From Bryobacterales bacterium (GTDB lineage Bacteria; Acidobacteriota; Terriglobia; Bryobacterales; Bryobacteraceae), in assembly GCA_025463005.1 (NCBI GenBank), contig JAOAPR010000167.1, forward strand, positions 1 through 44,818: 44,818 nucleotides of DNA, given 5' to 3'. Of the stretch, positions 8,483-17,920 are shown piece after piece; position 1 is the stretch's first letter; every line of letters starts with the position of its first letter. The notes under the pieces are model-generated. The model was not told the DNA's origin. It did no database searches and saw only the letters and a list, made by a program, of their open reading frames with translations. The translations under genes were made by a program, and so were the position numbers.

Positions 8483-9427
8483 ATGGACGTCGCTGGAATT
8501 CGGACAATTCGTCCGCTTAGTAGCGTGAATCGGCTGCTCGGAATCCTCAAGAAGGCGATATCTGAGTTCTTCGATGATGCCTGCCCGTCACAGGCCGCTG
8601 CTCTGGCCTACTACACGATTTTCTCGCTCCCTCCTCTTCTGTTGATCGTGGTCAACGCAGTGGGAGCGGTCTTCGGGAACGAGGCCGTTCGAAGCCGCGT
8701 TCTCTATCAGGTCAGCAGTCTCATCGGACCCCGCGCATCCGAGCAGATCAACGCCATTCTTTCCGCAGTCCAGCGCTCCGGGGGACCTAACCGGGTAGCC
8801 GCCGGATTGGGCATCGCTGCGGTCGCGTTTGGAGCCACCAATGCATTTGTACAGCTTCAGTCGGCCATGAACCAGGCATGGAATGTTAAGCCGGATCCTC
8901 ATAAAAGCGAGATCCGAAACTTCTTTATGAAACGATTGGTATCGTTCGGCATGATATTGGTGGTCGCATTCCTCATGCTGGTCGCGCTGCTTCTAAGCGC
9001 AGGTCTTGCCGCGTTCGCTGACGTCCTGACCGATTTATTGCCGTCCGGCTTTTCGGCGGCACTGCTGCAGTGGGTGAACGCGATTCTTTCGCTGGTGCTT
9101 TTCGGAGCCATCTTCGCGGGGATGCATAAGTTTCTTCCGGATGCAGAAATTTCATGGAAAGACGCTGTCGCCGGAGGCATCGCCACGGCCGTTCTATTCA
9201 CGGGCGGCAAGGCTTTGATTGGATTTTATCTGGGCAATAGTGACGTTACAAGCGTTTACGGCGCGGCGGGATCGCTCGCGGTAATTCTTCTGTGGACCTA
9301 CTACAGCTCTATGATCGTGCTGTTCGGCGCAGAGTTAACGAAGGCCTGGTCGCAACGTCATGGCCGGCCCGCGGATCCCGAGCCGGGGGCGATGAAAGTC
9401 CGCTTGCAGGAGGTACGCGTCGAGTGA
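8483..9427 (+). CDS. YihY/BrkB-family integral membrane protein
   Basis: A 314-residue inner-membrane protein of the YihY (formerly BrkB or ribonuclease BN) family, about six transmembrane helices. The N-terminal signature is AAALAYYTIFSLPPLLLIVV (about residues 33-52), followed by helices near VAAGLGIAAVAFGATNAF, GMILVVAFLMLVALLLSAG, WVNAILSLVLFGAIFAGM, AVAGGIATAVLFTGGKALI and AVILLWTYYSSMIVLFGAEL; the last carries the conserved YYSSMIxLFGAE motif. Older nuclease or virulence names do not apply; the function is not settled. It begins 94 bases after the debranching gene and is followed by a perfect 9-bp hairpin before the outer-membrane assembly operon, so it is probably its own unit or a tail of the sugar operon. 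Confidence 0.93.
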   Translation: MDVAGIRTIRPLSSVNRLLGILKKAISEFFDDACPSQAAALAYYTIFSLPPLLLIVVNAVGAVFGNEAVRSRVLYQVSSLIGPRASEQINAILSAVQRSGGPNRVAAGLGIAAVAFGATNAFVQLQSAMNQAWNVKPDPHKSEIRNFFMKRLVSFGMILVVAFLMLVALLLSAGLAAFADVLTDLLPSGFSAALLQWVNAILSLVLFGAIFAGMHKFLPDAEISWKDAVAGGIATAVLFTGGKALIGFYLGNSDVTSVYGAAGSLAVILLWTYYSSMIVLFGAELTKAWSQRHGRPADPEPGAMKVRLQEVRVE

Positions 9428-9454
9428 GGAAATGTTCCGCCCGTCTTCGGCGCG

Positions 9455-9475
9455 CTAATCGTTAGAAACGATTAG
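9455..9475 (+). promoter_or_regulatory. Perfect 9-bp hairpin or palindrome upstream of the Omp85 gene
   Basis: CTAATCGTT and AACGATTAG pair perfectly around a 3-base loop (AGA), 23 bases before the GTG start of the Omp85-family gene and 27 bases after the YihY stop. There is no T run after it, so it is a poor intrinsic terminator; an operator or 5'-leader hairpin for the assembly operon is at least as likely. A smaller near-palindrome, CACACTGGTGTG, overlaps the start codon itself. Confidence 0.5.
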
Positions 9476-9498
9476 GCAAGGGTAGGAATCACACTGGT

Positions 9499-12486
9499 GT
9501 GAAGCGAGGGCTGTTGTGTGTCTGCGTGCTGACGTTAAGTGGTTGCATGGCAATCGCCCAAACTGAGCGGTACGAAGGCATGCCAATTGCGGCTGTGGTC
9601 TACGACCCGCCGACGCAGCCTTTAGATCCGTTGGATCTGGCAAAAAGACAACTTCTGAAACCCGGCGCAAATTTCCGCGCCGCGGATGCTGCCGCCACAA
9701 TCGACCGCCTTTTTGAAACGGGCCGCTACGACGACATTCAGATCGCCGCTGAAATGGCCTCCGGCGGCATTACCGTTACCTTAATCACGAAGCCTGTGTG
9801 GTTTGTCGGGAACGTCTCGATTGAGGGAAAGGTTTCCGCGCCTCCCGGTCGCGAGACGCTCATCGGCGCCGCCAGCCTGAGCCTTGGCATGCCCTTGCGG
9901 CAGGAAGATATTGCCCGCGCGGAGCAGAATCTGCACCGGCTACTGGAGAATAACGGTCTTTTCGAGCACCAGCTGCGCGTCGAAACGGAAGACGAGCCCG
10001 ATATCCAGCAGCGCGATATCCGCTTTGTCGTAGATCTTGGTCCACGCGCCAAGTACGCGCCTCCTAAGATTTCGGGGGAGGCGCTGCTGCCAGAGGATAC
10101 GATCGTGCGAGTCACCGGCTGGAGAATCAAATTTATCGGTTGGTGGCGGCAGGTTACCCAGGATCGCACCAGGAACGGACTTGCTGGAATCCTAAAGCGC
10201 TACGAAAAAGATCAACGGCTGACTGCTGAGGCGAGGATCACGGAAAGACAATACGATCCTGAAGCCCGCCGGCTGAACACCACTGTTGAGATCAACCCCG
10301 GTCCCACAGTCGAAGTTCGAGCCGTCGAGGCCAATGTCTCCAAACGCATCCTTAAGCGATACGTTCCCGTGTTCGAAGAACAAAGGGTCTATCGGGACCT
10401 GCTGGTGGAAGGCGCGAATAATCTTCGCGACTATCTTCAGTCGAAAGGTTATTTCGACGCGGAGGTGGATTTTAGGGAGCGCGAGGAGAACTCAGACCAC
10501 CTCGTGATCGAATACGTGGTGGTCCGCGGTGAGCTTCACAAATTGATCAGCGTCGACATTCAGGGCAATCGCTACTTTTCTGAAAATGACTTGCGGGAGC
10601 GAATGTTTTTGCGGCCGAGCGGTCTGATCCGGTTCCGGCACGGCCGGTATAGCACGGCGTTCCTGAGACGCGACGAGCAGTCCATCACGAATCTCTATCA
10701 GTCGAATGGTTTCCGTGACGTCAAGGTCACATCCATCGTCAACGACGATTATCAGGGGAAGCAGGGTGATGTCGCAATCAAGATCCAAGTGGTGGAGGGC
10801 CCGCAGTGGTTCGTCTCGAAGCTTTCTTTTTCAGGAGTCGATAGTCTGGCGGTCGATGATTTGCGAAACAGCCTCAGTTCGGTTGAAGGGCAGCCGTTCA
10901 GTGAAGTGAGCGTAGCGGCGGATCGCAATCTGATTCTGACGGAGTACCAGAAGGCCGGGTTTCCCGATACGCAGTTTCAATGGAGCGCCAGTCCGGCGGA
11001 CGAACCTGCTCACGTTAATTTGACCTACCAGGTGACCGAGGGCAGGCGGCAATTCATCCGGCGGGTGGTCGTGAGCGGCGTACAGATAACCCGCCCAAGC
11101 CTGGTAAACCGCAATCTTTCCCTCCGTGCCGGCGATCCCCTTTCGCTGGTCCAAATGGCCGAAGTCCAGCGAAAGCTTTACCAGTTAGGCGTGTTCGGCA
11201 AGATCGACATGGCGACTCAAAATCCGGCCGGCGCCGCGGAACACAAGTATGTGCTTTACAATTTCGAGGAGGCAAGCCGTTACAGCTTTGCGGTCGGCGT
11301 GGGCGCGGAAGTAGCGCGGTTCGGAGGCACTACCACCAATCTGAACACTCCATCCGGCAGCACCGGCTTTAGTCCCCGCGTTTCCCTCGATGTCAGCCGT
11401 CTGAACTTCCTCGGGTTAGGACACTCGATTTCCCTCCGCAGTCGCGTCTCAAATCTTGAAAAGTTAGGCTCCATTAACTACCTGGCGCCGCGTTTCAGAA
11501 ACGTTGAAGGCCGAAACATAACCTTTACCGCCCTGTACCACGTCACGCGCGATGTAACGACATTTTCCTCCCGCCAGGAAGAGGCGTCGGTGCAAATCTC
11601 GCAGCAGCTTTCAAAGCCCAGCAGCCTGCTGCTACGCTTCGCGTATCGCCACGTGAGCACGGGCGACGTGGTGATCCCTTCGCTACTGGTTCCTCAGCTT
11701 CTCCAACCGGTGCGGATCGGAATGCTGTCGCTGAACTACGTGCAGGATCGCCGTGATGATCGAACCGACGCCCATCGCGGCATATACAACACCGTGGATC
11801 TGGGCGTGGCATCTAGCGCGTTCGGATCACAACGAACGTTCGCCCGGGGCCTTTTGCGCAGCGCCAGCTATCATCCGCTCACTCCGAATGTGACCCTGGC
11901 GCGTGAAACCACTTTGGGCGTCATTATTCCCTTCAGTATTCCGCCGGGCTTCAACAGCGAGAATGTCATTCCCCTGCCGGAACGGTTTTTTGGAGGCGGC
12001 GGAATAACGCATCGCGGATTCCCGGAGAATCAGGCCGGACCCCGCGACATCGGCCTGCCCCAGGGACCCGGAGGAATCCCTTCCGACCCCACCGGCTTCC
12101 CGCTGGGTGGCAACGCCTTGCTGTTCAACACAGTCGAATTACGGTTCCCACTTCTCGGTGATCAGATCGGCGGGGTGATCTTTCACGACATGGGAAATAT
12201 TTATCGCACACCCGGACACATATCGTTTCGCTTTCACCAACGCAATCCTGCTGATTTCGACTATATGGTGCATGCGGCCGGCTTCGGAATCCGCTATCGC
12301 ACTCCGCTTGGTCCAATCCGCGGCGATCTGGCATACAGTATAAATCCCCCGAGCTATTTCGGATTCAAGGGGACAATACAGGAACTCCTGGCTTGCGGCC
12401 CTCCGGGATCAAGTACGGCCTGTCACCCCCAGCTGAACCAGATCAGCCACTTTCAGTTTTTCTTTTCGATAGGACAGACTTTCTGA
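9499..12486 (+). CDS. Omp85-family outer-membrane assembly factor (BamA/TamA-like)
   Basis: A 995-residue Omp85 protein: repeated POTRA domains from about residue 22 to 590 (for example RRFIRRVVVSGVQ-like blocks such as QFIRRVVVSGV and VSIEGKV), then a 16-strand beta-barrel to the end. The barrel has the conserved loop-6 motif as HRGF near residue 838, and the last residue is Phe (FQFFFSIGQTF), the usual outer-membrane beta-signal. The POTRA part, around 570 residues, is longer than the five of E. coli BamA. The leader has LSGC at 13-16, which reads as a lipobox, although cleavage after a later Ala is also possible. Its two downstream partners, a SurA-N-like protein and TamB, overlap it by 1 base and each other by 4, so TamA-like is the better guess than the essential BamA. 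GTG start at 9499 with TAGGAA upstream. Confidence 0.92.
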   Translation: MKRGLLCVCVLTLSGCMAIAQTERYEGMPIAAVVYDPPTQPLDPLDLAKRQLLKPGANFRAADAAATIDRLFETGRYDDIQIAAEMASGGITVTLITKPVWFVGNVSIEGKVSAPPGRETLIGAASLSLGMPLRQEDIARAEQNLHRLLENNGLFEHQLRVETEDEPDIQQRDIRFVVDLGPRAKYAPPKISGEALLPEDTIVRVTGWRIKFIGWWRQVTQDRTRNGLAGILKRYEKDQRLTAEARITERQYDPEARRLNTTVEINPGPTVEVRAVEANVSKRILKRYVPVFEEQRVYRDLLVEGANNLRDYLQSKGYFDAEVDFREREENSDHLVIEYVVVRGELHKLISVDIQGNRYFSENDLRERMFLRPSGLIRFRHGRYSTAFLRRDEQSITNLYQSNGFRDVKVTSIVNDDYQGKQGDVAIKIQVVEGPQWFVSKLSFSGVDSLAVDDLRNSLSSVEGQPFSEVSVAADRNLILTEYQKAGFPDTQFQWSASPADEPAHVNLTYQVTEGRRQFIRRVVVSGVQITRPSLVNRNLSLRAGDPLSLVQMAEVQRKLYQLGVFGKIDMATQNPAGAAEHKYVLYNFEEASRYSFAVGVGAEVARFGGTTTNLNTPSGSTGFSPRVSLDVSRLNFLGLGHSISLRSRVSNLEKLGSINYLAPRFRNVEGRNITFTALYHVTRDVTTFSSRQEEASVQISQQLSKPSSLLLRFAYRHVSTGDVVIPSLLVPQLLQPVRIGMLSLNYVQDRRDDRTDAHRGIYNTVDLGVASSAFGSQRTFARGLLRSASYHPLTPNVTLARETTLGVIIPFSIPPGFNSENVIPLPERFFGGGGITHRGFPENQAGPRDIGLPQGPGGIPSDPTGFPLGGNALLFNTVELRFPLLGDQIGGVIFHDMGNIYRTPGHISFRFHQRNPADFDYMVHAAGFGIRYRTPLGPIRGDLAYSINPPSYFGFKGTIQELLACGPPGSSTACHPQLNQISHFQFFFSIGQTF

Positions 12487-13046
12487 TGCGGTTAGGTATG
12501 GCGACGTTCGAAGCAGTCTTGACCTTTGGCTTGTGGCTGGGAATGGGCCACGCCGAGATTGTCGATCGCATTGACGTAGTGGTCGATAACAACCAGGTCA
12601 TCAAGGACAGCGACGTTCTAAACGAGATTCGTGTCACAGACTTTCTCAATGGCGCGAAGCTCGATCTGAGCCTGGATGCGCAGAAGCAGGCCGCTAACCG
12701 TCTTATCGATCAGAAAATCATACGGAAGGCGATCGACACGCTCCTGTACCCGGCGCCTGACCCTGCCGAAGCGGATCGGCTTGTAGAGCAGATCCGGCAG
12801 CGGTTCCCCAATGAAGAGGCCTATCGGCGTGAACTGGCCGCCTACGGTATCACTGAGGACCTGCTCAGAGAACATCTGCTGTGGCAGCTTACCGTTTTGC
12901 GATTCGTCAGTTTAAGGTTTCAGGTCGCCGCCGGTGAGGGAGCGCCGGCATCGAACGGTGACGCCGTGAACGAGCAGTTCTTCGCGTGGCTTGACCAGTC
13001 GCGTAAAGACGTCCGGATTGAGTTCAAACGGGAGGATCTTCAATGA
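12486..13046 (+). CDS. Exported SurA-N-like chaperone without PPIase domain
   Basis: A 186-residue protein with an export signal (about residues 1-22, ending GHA before EIVDRIDVVVDNNQVI) and a helical domain like the N-terminal chaperone core of SurA: the VDRIDVVVDNNQVIKDSDV opening and the AANRLIDQKIIRKAID and YRRELAAYGITEDLLREHLLWQL helices match that pattern. No parvulin rotamase domain follows; the protein ends after a short C-terminal helix (FFAWLDQSRKDVRIEFKREDL). It would hold unfolded outer-membrane proteins in the periplasm. The ATG at 12486 overlaps the Omp85 stop by one base (TGATG), and its own stop overlaps the TamB start by 4, so it is firmly in the assembly operon. The family call is by pattern only. 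Confidence 0.8.
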   Translation: MRLGMATFEAVLTFGLWLGMGHAEIVDRIDVVVDNNQVIKDSDVLNEIRVTDFLNGAKLDLSLDAQKQAANRLIDQKIIRKAIDTLLYPAPDPAEADRLVEQIRQRFPNEEAYRRELAAYGITEDLLREHLLWQLTVLRFVSLRFQVAAGEGAPASNGDAVNEQFFAWLDQSRKDVRIEFKREDLQ

Positions 13047-16000
13047 CGCCGCGCCACAAAAAGCTCATTTTGATCGTCCTCGGCTCCCTGGTGGGACTGT
13101 TATTGGTGCTGGGAGTGGTCGGGATCTCGATTTCCCGGAGCCCGTGGTTTCAAGAATACGTGCGTCAACGCATCATCCGGAGCGTGGAGGATTCCACCGG
13201 AGGACGGGTTGAAGTCGGCGAGTTCCTGTTTGACTGGAGCCATCTTCGGGCGGAGATCCGGCAATTTGCGCTTCACGGGACGGAACCGGCGAATCAGGAG
13301 CCGCTCTTTCGCGCCAGAAGCATTACGGTTGAGCTTAGGTTCCTGTCGCTTGTACGACGGCGACGACTGGAGCTCGCATCTCTTGATGTGGTGGAACCGC
13401 AGGCAAACCTGATTGTGTACCCGGATGGGCAAACGAACGTACCGCAGCCAAAAGTTCCCCACAGCAGCGATAAAACCGCGCTCGATACCTTGGTCGACCT
13501 GGCCATCGGACGTTTCACACTGCAACAGGGATCTCTGCGTCTTGCCGACCAGAAGATCCCTTTTTCTGCCCAGGGCGAAAACCTTGCCGTGCAATTGTTC
13601 TACGAAATGGTGCCGGGACGCTACCGCGGACAAATCGCGATGAACCCGTTGTTTGCCCAGTATGCGCAGAATAAGCGCGCGAACGTAAACCTCGGCATGA
13701 GCGTAATTCTCGGAAGAGACCGGATCGAGCTCTCCAACGCGAGAGTGGCTACCCCGAATTCGAATGTGCAGTTCAGCGGAGCCGTGGAGCACCTGGTTTC
13801 GCCGCGAGTTTCCGGACGCGCCGTAGGCAAGATCGATCTGATCGAAATGAAACAGATTCTTGGGCCATCGCTGCCGATCACCATTCCACGGGATTCGCCA
13901 TATATTTTGGACGCTCGAATTGACGCCAGCATGGACGATCAGCAGCTTCGTATCACTTCAGCGAGGCTGACGTTGGGTCGATCTTCATTTGAAATCTCAG
14001 GAGCCTTCCGCAACACGAATCTGGAAGGCGGGTCTGCCCAGTTTCAGGCCCAGCTTGCGCTTGCGGAGCTAGGCCGCATAGTGGATCCGACGCTTCAGGC
14101 GAGCGGCGAGCTGGAAGTTGGCGGCCGGGCGCGTCTGAACGGCATCTCTGACTATCACATCGACGCCGCTTTGGCCGGCACCAACATGGCGCTTCGGCGG
14201 GGTAACGTAAACCTCAAAAACATTCGTCTGAGCTCGAAAATCGCGGCTGATCCGCGCCGGATCGACGTGGATCCTCTGACGATTCAGATCGGTCCCGGTC
14301 AAATCAGCGGAAGCGCCACCCTGGAGGAATTTGCGCGGTATCGCGTGAAAGGAAATTTGAGCCGCTTGGATCTCCAGGATCTTGTCAACAGCGTTTTATC
14401 GAGGCGCGTCCAGTATGCCGCGATACTTTCAGGTCCCATCGAAGCCTCTGGGGATTTGAAGCGCTCAAACTCCCTGAGCGCGACAGCGCGGCTGAACATC
14501 GCGCCAGGCCGCCAAGGCGTGCCGGTCTCGGGGAACCTCAACGTGGATTATGACGGGCCGAGGGATACCGTGAATCTCCGCAGCTCCTATATCGCTCTTC
14601 CGGCGAGCCGTCTGGATCTTTCGGGCACTCTGGGGAATCAAGTGGACGTCCATCTGGTTTCTCGTAATCTGGAGGATTTTCGGCCGGCACTGAACCTGAT
14701 GTCGAGCCCGCCCGCTCAGCTTCCGGTGCAACTCGATCAGGGCGGATCGGCCAGGATCGACGCCACGGTTATGGGGCAGCTCAGCGCTCCGAAGATCGTG
14801 GGACATCTGGCGGTCAGCCGATTCCGGGTGGAGCAGCGGTCTTTCGACCAACTGGCTGCCGACCTCAGCGCGGCCAACACTCGGATTGCCGTGGACAACG
14901 CCAGCCTTACTCGTGGTTCGCTAGTGGCCGCATTTCAAGGCTCCGTCGGTTTGGATCAGTGGGCTATCAAACCGAGCGCGCCGCTTGCTGTGAACGCAAC
15001 CATCCAGAACGGGGATTTGCTGGACGTGTTGGCGTTCGCCGGCAAAAGCAACGTGCCCGTCAGTGGCGACCTCGGCCTGGAGGCGCATGTTTCCGGCACC
15101 GTAGGCGATCCGCAGGGCAACGCAAAACTCCGCGTCATGAAAGGTATGGCGTATGGGGAGCCGTTAGATCTTGTCGAGGGAGAGCTCGTCTATGGCGGGC
15201 GACGCATCAGCATCCCTTCGCTGCGGATCGAGTCCGGATCGGCACGGGCCAATCTGAACGCTACCTTTGACCATCCTGCCGAAAAATTCTCGGAGGGCGA
15301 GATCCGCGCACATCTGGATACGAACCAAGTGGCGCTCTCGCGGCTACAGACGATCCAGAAGCAACGTCCGGACCTGGATGGCAACATTCAGGTTAATCTC
15401 GACACAGACCTGGCGCTCGAGCCCATGAATGGCACCTCTGCTCTACGCCTGGTATCGGCGAATGGAACCGTGGACGGCCGCGGTCTGCGACGTCAGGGTC
15501 GCAATCTCGGAGATTTGACGGCACGCGTTCAAACCTCTGGCAGCAAGCTCGGCTTCCGGCTGGTGTCGGATTTCGCCGGATCGAAAATCGACGCCAATGG
15601 GGAAACCGATCTGGCGCGGAACTACGAAACGTCGGCGAACCTGAATATTCAAGACTTGCCGATTCAGGACGCCCTGGCCGTGGCGGGGAGGCAGGATCTT
15701 GCGGCCAGCGGACTCCTATCGGCCAAAGGCGACGTGGCCGGAACAATCAGCGACCCGCGAGGAAACCTGGACGTGAGTCTCACCAAAGCCGTTTTGCGCC
15801 GTCAGCCGGTGGACCGCGTGGAGGGCCACGTGGCGTACTCGAACGTCCTGGTGGAGCTGGATAACGCGCTGATTCAGTCGGGAACAAACCGCATCAATCT
15901 GTCGGGTTCCTTCGCCCATCCCGCCCGGGACCTTTCGAGCGGAGATTTGAAGGTGCGGGTCCAGAGCAGCCAGGTGCAACTCGCACAAGTCGTCGCGCTG

Positions 16001-17920
16001 CAGGAATTGAAGCCCGGAATCGCGGGGACGCTGCAACTTTCCGCAGACGGCTCCGCAAAACTGAACCCGCCGGGAACACCGGCGCGCGTTTCGCTCTCAA
16101 GCCTGAACGCCCGCGCTTCTCTTGCTGGGGTTCGCGCCGACGGACGGGATTACGGCGGTCTGACCGCCACTGTGGAAGGCGGAGGATCGTCAGTCACCGC
16201 GAACCTGGAATCGAACTTGGCCCAATCGTCGATCAGAGCCGCGGTGCGGACGGAATTGACGGGTGATTATCCCGCCAGCGGGCAAATCACATTTGCCGGA
16301 ATTCGCTATGCGAACTGGGCAGGCCTGCTCCCTGGTGGAGGCGGACCTCAGAGCTTCGATGCTCTGCTGGAAGGAAGTGTAACGTTCTCGGGGCCGGTAC
16401 TGCAGCCGCAGAATCTCACAGGCAATGCGGAACTGACCAAAGCTGAGCTATACGTAACTCCTCCAACTGGTACCGCTGCGCGCGCGTCTGACCTGGCGCT
16501 CAAAAATGATGGCCCCGTGAGTGTAGTGGCCGATCGGTCCGGTGTCCAAGTGAAGCGGGCCCGTTGGACCGGACCCAGCAGCCAGGTGGCGGTAAGCGGC
16601 AATGTCGTGCTCCGCCCACTCGCTCTCAACCTTGATGTGAATGCCGACGCCGACCTGGAGCTGGTGCATCGGATCCGCGACGATATCAGCTCCGCGGGCC
16701 ACGTACAGGTGAATGCTTCCCTCAAGGGATCAGTGCAAGAACCCAATATCAGGGGAAAAGTGGAGCTTAAAGACGCGGCATTCCAGACCAGCGACATGCC
16801 CAATGGGATTTCGAAAGCGAATGGCGTGATCCTGCTTACCGGGACCATCGCCACCATCCAGTCACTGACGGCTGAAACCGGTGGAGGCAAGGTCACCATT
16901 GATGGCACGTTCGCGCGATCCGGCGGGCAGATCGGCTATAACCTTGGATTTCGCGCGACCCGTGTACAGGTCCGAACACAAACCGGCGCCAGCGTTGGCG
17001 TGAATGCAGATCTGAAGTTGAACGGCACACAGCAGGCCGGTGTTTTATCCGGCAACGTGACCATCCGCAATGTCGGATTCAACCCGCGAACAGATTTGGG
17101 GACGATACTCGCGCGAACCGCCGATCCGCCTGCGGCGCCTTCTACGCCGAATGGGTTCCTCGGGGGAACACGATTGGACGTGAGCATCAAAACCGCTCCC
17201 GGCGCGAGTTTCCAGAGCGTGTACACTACCAGCCTCGACGCCGATGCCAGCCTGACGATGCGAGGCACGTTGGCGAACCCGGGGATGCTCGGGCGCGTCA
17301 CGATCGCAAGCGGACAACTGGTGTTTTTCGGCACAAAATACATGCTCGACAACGGAAGCGTGTCCTTTTTCAATCCGACGAAAATAGAGCCAATCCTGGA
17401 TCTGAACATGACCACTACGGCTCGCGGCGTCCAGGTGACGCTTAACGTGACTGGACCGGTAAGTAACATGAACCTGGCGTATCAGTCCGATCCGCCGCTG
17501 CAGTTTTCGGAAATCGTGGGTCTCCTCGCCGCGGGACGAATGCCGACATCGGATCCGGTGCTGCTCGCCCATCAGCCTCCAGTCCCGCCTCAGAGCTTCC
17601 AGCAGATGGGGGAATCGGCGATCCTGAGCAAGGTAGTGACGGACCCGGTGTCCGGTCAGCTCAAGCGCGTATTCGGCGTTACCGAGCTCAAGATCGATCC
17701 CACGTTCACCAGCGGGTCTGAGCTTCCGCAGGCCCGCATGACCCTGCAGCAGAACGTGACGGAGAAGTTGACATTCACGTATATCACCGACCTCACTCGC
17801 GCGGATTCGCAAATCTTGCGCGCCGAGTGGGCCCTCAACCCGCAATGGTCGGCCGTAGCGACCCGCCAGGAAAATGGACTGGTAGGGATTGATCTGTTCT
17901 ATAAACGGCGCATCCGCTAA
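13043..17920 (+). CDS. tamB: TamB / translocation and assembly module protein (DUF490)
   Basis: A 1625-residue TamB-family protein. An N-terminal anchor lies at about residues 5-28 (LILIVLGSLVGLLLVLGVVGI), followed by a very long run of beta-rich repeats with AsmA-like composition (LRLASLD-like, VEGELVYGGRRISIPSLRI, GSFAHPARDLSSGDL). The C-terminal DUF490 domain is clear: VTIASGQLVFFGTKYMLDNG, FFNPTKIEPILDLNM, LQFSEIVGLLAAGRMP and a final stretch ending LVGIDLFYKRRIR. TamB bridges inner and outer membrane and, with the Omp85 partner, helps insert outer-membrane proteins or carries lipid. GGGAGG lies before the ATG at 13043. Overlap with the SurA-like gene implies coupling. Convergent with the oxidase gene, sharing 4 bases. 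Confidence 0.95.
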   Translation: MTPRHKKLILIVLGSLVGLLLVLGVVGISISRSPWFQEYVRQRIIRSVEDSTGGRVEVGEFLFDWSHLRAEIRQFALHGTEPANQEPLFRARSITVELRFLSLVRRRRLELASLDVVEPQANLIVYPDGQTNVPQPKVPHSSDKTALDTLVDLAIGRFTLQQGSLRLADQKIPFSAQGENLAVQLFYEMVPGRYRGQIAMNPLFAQYAQNKRANVNLGMSVILGRDRIELSNARVATPNSNVQFSGAVEHLVSPRVSGRAVGKIDLIEMKQILGPSLPITIPRDSPYILDARIDASMDDQQLRITSARLTLGRSSFEISGAFRNTNLEGGSAQFQAQLALAELGRIVDPTLQASGELEVGGRARLNGISDYHIDAALAGTNMALRRGNVNLKNIRLSSKIAADPRRIDVDPLTIQIGPGQISGSATLEEFARYRVKGNLSRLDLQDLVNSVLSRRVQYAAILSGPIEASGDLKRSNSLSATARLNIAPGRQGVPVSGNLNVDYDGPRDTVNLRSSYIALPASRLDLSGTLGNQVDVHLVSRNLEDFRPALNLMSSPPAQLPVQLDQGGSARIDATVMGQLSAPKIVGHLAVSRFRVEQRSFDQLAADLSAANTRIAVDNASLTRGSLVAAFQGSVGLDQWAIKPSAPLAVNATIQNGDLLDVLAFAGKSNVPVSGDLGLEAHVSGTVGDPQGNAKLRVMKGMAYGEPLDLVEGELVYGGRRISIPSLRIESGSARANLNATFDHPAEKFSEGEIRAHLDTNQVALSRLQTIQKQRPDLDGNIQVNLDTDLALEPMNGTSALRLVSANGTVDGRGLRRQGRNLGDLTARVQTSGSKLGFRLVSDFAGSKIDANGETDLARNYETSANLNIQDLPIQDALAVAGRQDLAASGLLSAKGDVAGTISDPRGNLDVSLTKAVLRRQPVDRVEGHVAYSNVLVELDNALIQSGTNRINLSGSFAHPARDLSSGDLKVRVQSSQVQLAQVVALQELKPGIAGTLQLSADGSAKLNPPGTPARVSLSSLNARASLAGVRADGRDYGGLTATVEGGGSSVTANLESNLAQSSIRAAVRTELTGDYPASGQITFAGIRYANWAGLLPGGGGPQSFDALLEGSVTFSGPVLQPQNLTGNAELTKAELYVTPPTGTAARASDLALKNDGPVSVVADRSGVQVKRARWTGPSSQVAVSGNVVLRPLALNLDVNADADLELVHRIRDDISSAGHVQVNASLKGSVQEPNIRGKVELKDAAFQTSDMPNGISKANGVILLTGTIATIQSLTAETGGGKVTIDGTFARSGGQIGYNLGFRATRVQVRTQTGASVGVNADLKLNGTQQAGVLSGNVTIRNVGFNPRTDLGTILARTADPPAAPSTPNGFLGGTRLDVSIKTAPGASFQSVYTTSLDADASLTMRGTLANPGMLGRVTIASGQLVFFGTKYMLDNGSVSFFNPTKIEPILDLNMTTTARGVQVTLNVTGPVSNMNLAYQSDPPLQFSEIVGLLAAGRMPTSDPVLLAHQPPVPPQSFQQMGESAILSKVVTDPVSGQLKRVFGVTELKIDPTFTSGSELPQARMTLQQNVTEKLTFTYITDLTRADSQILRAEWALNPQWSAVATRQENGLVGIDLFYKRRIR

